Made by a program: the position numbers and the translations under genes. Shown here one piece after another: positions 9,782 to 16,966 of a stretch of DNA of 44,692 nt (positions are counted from its first letter, which is position 1; each line of letters opens with the position of its first letter). The notes under the pieces were generated by a model. The model ran no database searches and was not told the origin of the DNA. It saw only the letters and a list, made by a program, of their open reading frames with translations. The DNA is from Nitrosovibrio sp. Nv4 (lineage in GTDB: Bacteria; Pseudomonadota; Gammaproteobacteria; Burkholderiales; SG8-39): positions 1 through 44,692 of the forward strand of contig CAMDRF010000012.1 in NCBI GenBank assembly GCA_945906765.1. Direction: 5' to 3'.

Positions 9782-11257
9782 TCAGGCTCGAGCGGCGTTC
9801 GTGCCGGCTATTTTGCCGAACACTGCGCCGTTGGTAAGCCCGGTTCCGCCGGGGTAGTTGAAATAGAAAATCCCGCCGACCAGTTCTCCGGCGGCGTAGA
9901 GGCCGGGGATCGGCGCGCCGTCCGAGGAGATCACCTGCGCGTCGGTGTTGATCTTCAAGCCGCCGAAGCTGAAGGTGATGCCGCAAGTGACCGCGTAGGC
10001 TTCGAACGGCGGAGTATCAAGCGTGTTGGCCCAGTTACTTTTATTTATTTTAAGATTTTTTGTACATCTTCCATCTTTGACATTCGGGTTGAAGGCAATA
10101 TCCGTCTGCACGGCGGCGTTGTATTGCCGCAGTTCCTCCAGTGCAGCGGCCTGGTTCGTGTCCTCGAGCTTCGACACCAGCTCTTCCAGCGTGTTGCCCA
10201 CCCGCTTGGTGACCTGCTTGATCTTGTACTCATCGCGCAGTTGCCCCTTCACCTTGGCGTCGAACACCTGCCAGGCGAACTGCCCGGGCTGCGACAGGAT
10301 CACGCGGCCGTACTTGGCGTAGGTGTAATTGCGGAAGTCCGCACCTTCATCCACGAAGCGCTTGCCCTCGGCATTCAGGTAGACGCCCCAGGGATAGGAG
10401 TGCTTCTGGAACTGGTCGCCGATCGCAAGATCGCCGAACTCAGGTGCGTTTCTTTCCCAGGCGACCGCGTGGCACCCGGACCAGTTTCCCGCGGCCGCGG
10501 CGCCCGCGGCCAGCGCCATGCGGATGCCGTCGCCCGTGTTGAACCGCGTGCCGCGCACCTTGGCCAGCTCCCAGCCCGGCCCCAGGTACCGCACGCGTTG
10601 CTCGGGGTCAGCCTGAAAGCCTCCGGCGGCCAGCACCACGGCCGTTGCGTTGACTACCTGTGTTTTCCCTTTTCTCTTTACACGCACGCCCTTGACGCCA
10701 TCGTCGTCAAAAATCAATTCCAGCGCGCGCGCCTCGTACCAGATCTCGATGCCGTTCTTCTTCGCGATGCTGGTCAAGGACTGCACCAGCCCCGGCCCGC
10801 CGCCCACCGCCTCTAGCGTCAATCCGCCCCAGAACTTGAAACGCCCGCCGATGTTAAAGGCTTGCCGGCCCCAGGCCGCGGTGAAACGAACGCCCTTGGC
10901 GCGCATCCACTCGAGCGTCGAGAGGCTTTTCTTCACGAGTATCTCGGTCAGGTCCGGATCGCAGCGGTACGCCGTGACGCGGCCCATGTCGTCGAGGAAC
11001 TGGTCTTCGGTGTAGGTGCCGAAATCGCTGCGCGCGATCTCCGCCTCGGACAGATCCGGCATCACCTTCTTCAAGTCCTCGACGCCGTTGTAGGCGACGC
11101 GCATCAGGCCCGCGGTGTAGCGCGAGTTGCCGCCGGACTCTTCCTCCGGCGCGCGCTCGAGCACCAGCACCCGCTTCTTCGATTCGGCCGCCGCCAGCGC
11201 CGCGCAAAACGCCGCGTTGCCCGCGCCCACGACAATCACATCGTATGTTTCCGTCAC
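9782..11257 (-). CDS. FAD-dependent dehydrogenase, TcuA (tricarballylate dehydrogenase)-like
   Basis: A 491-residue flavoprotein of the fumarate-reductase/succinate-dehydrogenase FAD superfamily. It has an intact N-terminal dinucleotide loop (VIVVGAGNAAFCAALAAAE), GGNSRYTAG, a substrate domain, and the C-terminal FAD motif GLYAAGELVGGIFYFNYPGG. It most resembles TcuA-type enzymes that oxidise tricarboxylates, but the substrate is inferred. The GTG start at 11257 overlaps the upstream stop as GTGA; a longer in-frame start (11326) would run into that gene. An AT-rich patch at about 10033-10075 encodes a Lys/Asn-rich segment. Confidence 0.85.
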   Translation of the reverse strand: MTETYDVIVVGAGNAAFCAALAAAESKKRVLVLERAPEEESGGNSRYTAGLMRVAYNGVEDLKKVMPDLSEAEIARSDFGTYTEDQFLDDMGRVTAYRCDPDLTEILVKKSLSTLEWMRAKGVRFTAAWGRQAFNIGGRFKFWGGLTLEAVGGGPGLVQSLTSIAKKNGIEIWYEARALELIFDDDGVKGVRVKRKGKTQVVNATAVVLAAGGFQADPEQRVRYLGPGWELAKVRGTRFNTGDGIRMALAAGAAAAGNWSGCHAVAWERNAPEFGDLAIGDQFQKHSYPWGVYLNAEGKRFVDEGADFRNYTYAKYGRVILSQPGQFAWQVFDAKVKGQLRDEYKIKQVTKRVGNTLEELVSKLEDTNQAAALEELRQYNAAVQTDIAFNPNVKDGRCTKNLKINKSNWANTLDTPPFEAYAVTCGITFSFGGLKINTDAQVISSDGAPIPGLYAAGELVGGIFYFNYPGGTGLTNGAVFGKIAGTNAARA

Positions 11258-12459
11258 TTCGTTTCTGCTCCTTCGTTCGAGATTGCGGCGAAGCGGCCGG
11301 CGCGCCTGCCTGAGACAAATGCCCACGCCAGATGGTGGCCGTGGCCCTTCAACAGAAGTCCGCCCTGCCCGGTCGCCCCCGCGGCATAAAGCCCCGCTAT
11401 CGGCCGGTCGCCCGCCGCTAGCACGCGATGCTGCGTGTCCACCGCAAGGCCACCTTCCGCATGCACGAACACCGATCGTACCGGACCAAGCGCGATGAAA
11501 GGCCCGGTCGCGAATTTCCTGCGATGCGACCCATGCACGCTTTCTTCAAATGCCGCGGGCTGCATGCCGAGCCGCTCTGCCAGCGCCTTAAGCGACGCGG
11601 CCTGAGTATAGACATCGGGACGGTTCCGGCGATAGTCCGGAATGTATGCGTAAGCGACACCCGGTGCGGTCGAGACAAAATCCGGCCAGGCCGAGAAACG
11701 CGCCGCCAGCGCGGTCGTCAGGAACTGCATCAGGAATGGCCGCAGGATCGCCGCCGGCACGTGGTTCATCGCCCATTCCATGAAAAACGCGAGCGCGCGC
11801 CACGGCGGCAGCCGGCGCACCAAGGTCTCTTTTTCCGGTGCGATGAAGCGCAGTTCCGGGCCGAGCGCGAGATCGCCATTCAGGATGCGCGCGCCCAGCG
11901 CCTCGGCCATGCGCTGGCCATCGCCGGTGGCGGTGAGGTTTACGCCTTCGACCTTGGCTTCCTGCGGCCCCATGAAGCGAGCCTTCAACTCCGGACCATT
12001 CGTGAAATCGCCTGACGCAAGAATTGTTGCGTTTGCTCTGTATTGATGGTTTCCGGTTTTAACTCCAATTACTTTTCCAGAATCAATTTCAAAACCGGAA
12101 ACCCGTTCCCCCGTCCGCACATCAACACCCGCCCACCGGGCGCGGCGCTCGAGGTGATAGATGAAGGCGTGCGAATTCGGCAGCACGTTGTGCATGCGCG
12201 GCTGGCGGTGCGGCGGCTCGGGCATCGGCCCCATGAAGCGGATGCCGGAATCGAGCAGCCACTGGAACGTCGCCGGAATTTCGTCGCACAGGATGCGGCG
12301 CAACTCGTCGTTGTCGCGCGGCGCGAGTTCGCCTGCGAAGCCGGGCATGTCGGCCCAATGGTCGGCGGGATTGTCCGAGATTCCGCGGCGCAGCTGGTGC
12401 GGCGTGCCCGTCGAGGTGACCGAGCCGACCACGACGACGTCGAATGTTTCCGTTCTCAT
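11254..12459 (-). pseudogene. FAD-dependent oxidoreductase lacking its FAD loop (internal deletion)
   Basis: The 401-codon frame is open and starts with ATG overlapping the Bug remnant's stop (ATGA). It begins MRTETFDVVVVGS and then jumps straight to VTSTGTPHQ. In this superfamily the first beta strand is followed by GxGxxG, a helix and a second strand ending in Glu, about 40-50 residues, before a GS(V)TSTG-like segment. All of that is missing; the repeated VGS or GGS suggests a junction at about 12417-12429. The C-terminal FAD motif (GLYAAGATGQGGLLLKGHGHHLAWAF) is intact. Without the dinucleotide loop FAD binding is unlikely, so I call it a pseudogene, although the frame remains open. A 13-bp inverted repeat lies inside. 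Confidence 0.75.
12048..12103. repeat. 13-bp perfect inverted repeat with 30-nt loop, inside the FAD-enzyme gene
   Basis: GGTTTCCGGTTTT (12048-12060) is the exact reverse complement of 12091-12103. The loop (12061-12090) is AT-rich in an otherwise GC-rich gene. No T-run follows on either side, so it is not a standard terminator; it could form a cruciform or mRNA hairpin. No function is assigned. Confidence 0.85.
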
Positions 12460-13074
12460 TCGGCGATGATGCCCGCGTCCTTGATGAGCTTCGCCATCTG
12501 TGCGGCCGGTTTTTGGTGAGGACTGACAATTCCTCCGGAGTCGAGGTCTTGACCTCGACGGCCTGCGCGTTCAGGCGCTCGCGCAGGTCTGCAGCGGCGA
12601 GCGCGTCAGACCGCCTACCGCCAGGCCGCGCAGCTTGCCGTCGCGCACCTGGTTCACCACTGCATTGGCGCCCGAGAACATCATCGGGATCTGCCCGCTC
12701 ATCACGTCGAGCGTCGCCTGCGTCGTGCCCTTGTAGGGCACGTGCGTTAGCTTGATGCCCGCCATGGACTCGAACAGCGCCATCGCGATGTGCTGCGGAC
12801 TGCCGTTGCCGCCGGAGGAGTAGTTGATCACGCCCGGCTTGGCCTTCGCGAGGGCGATCAGCTCGGCGACGTCCTTCGCGGGCAGGCTGGGATGCGCCAC
12901 CAGGATCCACGAGTTGTTCACCATGAGGCTGATCGGCGCGAAGCTCGCCACCGGGTCGTAGGCAACCTGCTTGCGCAGGTTCGGCACCATGGTCAGCACG
13001 GAATCGTTGAATGCCGCGAGCGTGTAGCCGTCCGGCGCCGCGCGCATGAACCGCTCGGCGCCGATCATTCCCAC
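12456..13074 (-). pseudogene. Bug/TctC-type solute receptor remnant, multiply broken
   Basis: Fragments of a periplasmic Bug receptor are readable in successive frames. 13074 to about 12590 gives GMIGAERFMRAAPDGYTLAAF through NYSSGGNGSPQHIAMALFE, HVPYKGTTQATLDVMSG and DGKLRGLAVGGLTRSPL. A second frame resumes with DLRERLNAQAVEVKTSTPEEL (to about 12515), and a third ends with AAQMAKLIKDAGIIAE and TGA at 12456. The signal peptide and first lobe are missing, about 70 residues are missing between SPL and DLRE, and the last shift falls in a run of five A's where one more A would restore the frame. The final TGA still overlaps the next ATG, showing the ancestral operon spacing. Confidence 0.8.
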
Positions 13075-13729
13075 CGCGCAGGTGGCGCACGGCGCACTCA
13101 GTCGCGAGATAGGCCATGTGCATGGCGTTGAAATCCACGGTAGCCAGCATCTCGCCGCGCCGGATCGCCGCGATCGCCTCGGGAATCGCGTTGACCCCCG
13201 CGATCGCGGCTCTTGCGCCCGCATTTCGTCCCGCGTCACGCAGCGCATCCACCACGCCGACCGCCATGATGTCGTTGGCGGCCAGGCAGCCGTCAAAGCC
13301 GCCCTTGCCTGCCAGCCATTGCGCCACGCTGTCGCGCGCCGTATCGCGCCGGTAGTCGCCCACGCAAGTGCCGATGATGGAAATCTCCGAGAAGCTCTTC
13401 GCGGCATCGGTAAAAGCCCGCACGCGATCGACGCTGGTAACCGACGCAACCGGACCCGAGACTACCAACACCCTGCCGCGACCTTCGAGATGCGCGTAGA
13501 GGTACTGCGCCAGCGCGAAGCCGAGCGCGTAGTCGTTGGCGCCGACGTAGGAGACGCACGGAGCCGCGCGAATGCGCCCGATCGCCTCGTCGACGCGCGT
13601 CGCGTGCACCGGTGCGAAGTGGATCGTCCAGGCGCCCAGCGCACCGGCGGCACGGTCTGCGCCGAGACGCGCCGCGTCGTAGGCGGGGTTGCTGCGGTTC
13701 TTGGTGAAGACGGCGATCTTCACATTCAC
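13072..13729 (-). pseudogene. Periplasmic sugar-binding-like protein (LacI/RbsB fold), 3' end lost
   Basis: GTG 13729 overlaps the stop of the preceding ThDP gene (GTGA) and opens NVKIAVFTKNRSNPAYDAARLG, then VSYVGANDYALGFALAQYLY, GRVLVVSGPVASVTSVDR and GGFDGCLAANDIMAVGVVDAL, the pattern of type I periplasmic binding proteins. There is no signal peptide. After AYLATECAVRHLRGG the reading abruptly becomes Bug-receptor sequence in another frame (at about 13068-13075), so roughly the last quarter is gone. The stretch around FAPVHATRVDEAIGRIRAAPCVSYVG also looks shorter than in relatives, suggesting further in-frame loss. The reading frame stays open beyond the junction only because the sequence is GC-rich. 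Confidence 0.75.
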
Positions 13730-15513
13730 GCCACCCACGGTTTGCCGAACGCCGGTTCCTTGTACGGCGTCGGCGGCAGTTGCCAGGTGCCGGTCGAGGG
13801 CGGGCGCACCTCGGCGTCCACGTGCACGTCGAGCACGCAGGGCCGCTTGTTGCGGATCGCCTGTTGCAGCGCGCCCGCGAGGTCCTCGCTCTTGGTGATG
13901 GTGACGCCGTCCGCCCCGCAGGCGCGCGCCCACATGGCGAAGTCGGGGTTGTAGGGCTTCTTGTCCTCTTTGCGAAAGGCGGTTCCAAGCTCGCGACCGC
14001 CGAACATGCCGACCTGGATGTCGCGGATCGCCGCCCAGGCGAAGTTGTTCCACACCACCCAGACGCACGGCAGGTCGTACTCCACCGCGGTGGCGACAAC
14101 GTACGGCGTCATGGAGAAGCCGCCGTCGCCGCAGACCGAGACACAGGGCCGGTCCGGTGCGGCGAGCTGCGCGCCCATCACGCTGCACACGCCGAAGCCC
14201 ATGGACGAATAGCCCCAGCTGTTGAGCATGCTTTGCGTGCGCCTGGGCTTCCAGAACTGCATGAACCAGTTGTGGTGCACGCCCGAATCGCAGGTGAGGA
14301 TCGCGTCATCGGGCAGCACCTTCTGCATCGCGTCCACGACGTACTCCGGCCGCAGCGGCGTGGTACGCATGGAAAAATTGGGGCGCACGTGGGCTTCCCA
14401 TTCCGCCCGCCACGCCTCGACCTCGGCACGCCACTCGGAATACTGGTGGTTGAGCCGCGCCGCGCCGCGCTGCTCGCGCAGGCCGAGCGCGCCGAGCAGT
14501 TGCGCGGTGAAGACCTTTGCGTCGGCGATGATGCCGAGCGTCGGCGGGTAGTTGCGGCCGAGCTCCTGCGGATCGAGGTCGACGTGAATCAGCTTGGTCT
14601 TCGGGAAATTCCACGAGTAGCCAGGGCGCCAGCTCGAGGAGGAACGGTCGTCGAAGCGGGTGCCGATGGTGATCACCAGATCCGCGTGCCGCCCCGCCTG
14701 GTTGGCCGGATAGGCGCCGTTCCTGCCGATGAAGCCGAGCGTGAGCGGATCGTCGGCCGGCACGCAGCCCATGCCGTTCGGCGAAGTGATGATCGGGATG
14801 CCGTAGGTTTTTTGCAGCTGCGCGAGCTCGGGGCCGGCCTCTGATAGCGTCGCGCCGTGGCCGATGAAGATCACCGGGCGCATCGCGTCCGCGAGCAGGT
14901 TGACGGCGGCGGCGAGATCGGCTTCGCAGGCGCCGGGCCGATGCATGCCGAAGACATGGGAGGCCGGAGGCACCTCGACCTCGCCTTCCTCCTGGTACAC
15001 GTTGTAAGGCACGTCGATGTTCACCGGCCCCGGGCGGCCGGTGACCATGGTGTCGAAGCCCTGGCGCAGCGCGAGCGGCAGCATGTCCACGCGCGTGGGC
15101 TGGAACGCGCGCTTGACCACGGGACGCACGACGGAGGGGAAATCCGACTGGTTGTGCTGGTAGATCTCCTGGAAAGGTCCGCGATTCGCCTGCGAGGTCG
15201 GCACGTTCGAGGTGATGGCGAGGAACGCCGACGAGTCCGACAGCGCGGTGGCGAGCGACATCACCAGGTTCGCCGAGCCCGGGCCGGTCGAGGTGAGCGT
15301 CGCGACCGGCTGGTGCTTGACGCGGAAATAACCGTCGGCCATGTGGCCGGCGCATTGCTCGTGGCGCGGCGAGACCAGCTTGATCTTGTCGCGCAGCGCG
15401 TGAAGCGGGTCGAGGATGCCGACATTGCCGTGGCCGCAGATGCCGAAGATGTACGGCACTTTCTGCTTCACGAGGTATTCGGCGATCAGTTCACCGCCCT
15501 TCATCTTTGCCAT
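13726..15513 (-). CDS. ThDP-dependent enzyme, acetolactate-synthase-like (copy 2)
   Basis: A 595-residue ThDP enzyme with the activating Glu52 (SPRHEQCAGHMADGY), GPGSANLV, the central-domain segment RFDDRSSSSW, and the C-terminal ThDP site CGDGGFSMTPYVV with a following Asn (VVWNNFAWAAIRD). Closest in layout to catabolic acetolactate synthases and related 2-oxoacid decarboxylases or carboligases. It shares an operon with an aldehyde dehydrogenase, suggesting decarboxylation of a 2-oxoacid to an aldehyde that is then oxidised (inference). AAGGGAG lies 7 nt before ATG 15513. It is not a close duplicate of the copy at 8170-9777. Confidence 0.87.
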   Translation of the reverse strand: MAKMKGGELIAEYLVKQKVPYIFGICGHGNVGILDPLHALRDKIKLVSPRHEQCAGHMADGYFRVKHQPVATLTSTGPGSANLVMSLATALSDSSAFLAITSNVPTSQANRGPFQEIYQHNQSDFPSVVRPVVKRAFQPTRVDMLPLALRQGFDTMVTGRPGPVNIDVPYNVYQEEGEVEVPPASHVFGMHRPGACEADLAAAVNLLADAMRPVIFIGHGATLSEAGPELAQLQKTYGIPIITSPNGMGCVPADDPLTLGFIGRNGAYPANQAGRHADLVITIGTRFDDRSSSSWRPGYSWNFPKTKLIHVDLDPQELGRNYPPTLGIIADAKVFTAQLLGALGLREQRGAARLNHQYSEWRAEVEAWRAEWEAHVRPNFSMRTTPLRPEYVVDAMQKVLPDDAILTCDSGVHHNWFMQFWKPRRTQSMLNSWGYSSMGFGVCSVMGAQLAAPDRPCVSVCGDGGFSMTPYVVATAVEYDLPCVWVVWNNFAWAAIRDIQVGMFGGRELGTAFRKEDKKPYNPDFAMWARACGADGVTITKSEDLAGALQQAIRNKRPCVLDVHVDAEVRPPSTGTWQLPPTPYKEPAFGKPWVA

Positions 15514-15541
15514 GGTTGTGCTCCCTTGCTAAAGATTGGGT

Positions 15542-16966
15542 TCAACTTACGGTGAATGTCACGATACGTTCTTCGGTCATCTCGTGCACCGCGTAATGCG
15601 GCCCTTCGCGGCCAGAGCCGCTGTCTTTCGATCCGCCGTAGGGCATCAGGTCCACGCGCGAGCTCGAGGTTTCGTTGATGTGCACGCCGCCGACCTCCAG
15701 CCGCTGCGCGGCGGCCAGCGCATCGTCCAGCCGGTTGGTGAAGATGCCGCAGGCCAGTCCGAAAGGCGTGGCGTTGACGCGCGCGATGGCCTCGTCGAGC
15801 GTGTCGAAGGGCACCACGCACAGCACCGGGCCGAAAATCTCCTGGCAACCGACCTTCATCGAAATGTCGATCGAACCGAGCAGCACCGGCGGCACCACCG
15901 CGCCCTTGCGCGCCCCGCCGCCGGCCAGGCACTTCGCGCCCTTGGCGATCGCTTCCGCGATCCAGCTCTCGACGCGGATCGCCTCGCGCTCGCTGATCAA
16001 CGGGCCGACCACGGTTTTCGGATCGTGCGGATCGCCGTATGGAAGTTCGGCGACGAGCTTTGCCAGCCGGGTTTGAACTTCATTCAATATCTTTTTCTGG
16101 ACAAGCAAGAGCTGGATCGACGTGCAAACCTGGCCCGCCTTGCGGTAGCTGGCATTGATGATTTTGGGCAGCGCCGTGTCCAGGTTCGCGTCGCCGCAGA
16201 CGATGGTGCAGGCAATGGAACCCAGTTCCATCTGCGTGCGGCGCAGGCCGGCCGCCTGCTGGATTTTTCGCCCCACCTCGGTACTGCCGGTGAAGGCGAA
16301 GAAACGCACGCGCTCGTCCTCCAGCAGCCAGCGGGCCATGTCGCCGCCGCCGTGCAGCACCGAAAGGAATCCCCGCGGCATACCGGCTTCCACCAGCACT
16401 TCGGCCAGCTTGCAGGCGGTGAACGGCGTCTGCGAAGAGGGTTTCAGGACCACGGCGTTGCCGGCAGCGAAGGCCGGCGCGATTTTGTGGGCCACCGTGT
16501 TCAGCGGCGAATTGAATGGCGTGATCGCCACCACGACACCGAGCGGCACGCGCAAGGTGAAGCCGATGCGGCCGGACTGGTTTGGCGCGCCGGCAAGCGG
16601 AATCACATCGCCAGCCAGACGCCGCGCCTCCTCGGCCGAAAGCCGCAGCGTCTCGATGCAACGGCGCACTTCGCCGGTCGCGTCCGACGCCGTGAAGCCC
16701 GCCTCCATCTGCATGATGCGCACGAAATCGTCCAGGCGCTGTTCCACCAGCGCTGCGGCGCGTTGCAGAATGGCGCCACGCTCGAAAGGTCCGGGCGCGC
16801 CGGCGCGGAACGCCGCATGCGCGCGATCGATGGCGTGCGCCACCTGCTCGCGGTCCGCCGCCGCCACATGGGCGCCAGGTTGCAGCCGGTACTTGTCGAT
16901 GACGGCGATCTGCGGGCCCTTGCCGGCAATCCATTCTCCGTTCACTAGCAGGTATTTCATATCCAT
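15542..16966 (-). CDS. NAD(P)-dependent aldehyde dehydrogenase
   Basis: A 474-residue ALDH-superfamily enzyme with VVVAITPFNSPLN, KPSSQTP, FTGSTEVG, the general base Glu247 (MELGS), the nucleophile Cys281 (GQVCTS) and the C-terminal EIFGPVLCVVPFD. It oxidises an aldehyde to its acid; the substrate is unknown but is probably produced by the adjoining ThDP enzyme. ATG 16966 has GAAGG 4 nt upstream; a second in-frame ATG at 16960 overlaps the preceding stop as ATGA. A short AT-rich codon patch (about 16078-16100) contains a rare ATA codon. Confidence 0.93.
   Translation of the reverse strand: MDMKYLLVNGEWIAGKGPQIAVIDKYRLQPGAHVAAADREQVAHAIDRAHAAFRAGAPGPFERGAILQRAAALVEQRLDDFVRIMQMEAGFTASDATGEVRRCIETLRLSAEEARRLAGDVIPLAGAPNQSGRIGFTLRVPLGVVVAITPFNSPLNTVAHKIAPAFAAGNAVVLKPSSQTPFTACKLAEVLVEAGMPRGFLSVLHGGGDMARWLLEDERVRFFAFTGSTEVGRKIQQAAGLRRTQMELGSIACTIVCGDANLDTALPKIINASYRKAGQVCTSIQLLLVQKKILNEVQTRLAKLVAELPYGDPHDPKTVVGPLISEREAIRVESWIAEAIAKGAKCLAGGGARKGAVVPPVLLGSIDISMKVGCQEIFGPVLCVVPFDTLDEAIARVNATPFGLACGIFTNRLDDALAAAQRLEVGGVHINETSSSRVDLMPYGGSKDSGSGREGPHYAVHEMTEERIVTFTVS

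Noticed and set aside
12509-12514. The run of five A's causing the last Bug frameshift, considered as a sequencing error that would restore a good gene
   Set aside because: Fixing it would repair only the last 25 residues; the larger losses in the same gene remain, so the gene is broken either way.
12122-14188. A 688-codon minus-strand frame that could be called one long hypothetical protein
   Set aside because: It is shadow sequence, then a binding-protein fragment, then out-of-frame Bug sequence, a short in-frame Bug piece and again shadow; not a single gene.
13726-15513. Calling the ThDP enzyme sulfoacetaldehyde acetyltransferase (Xsc) because a SuyAB-like pair is in the window
   Set aside because: No Xsc-specific motif could be recognised, and the SuyAB-like genes are 25 kb away in another operon.
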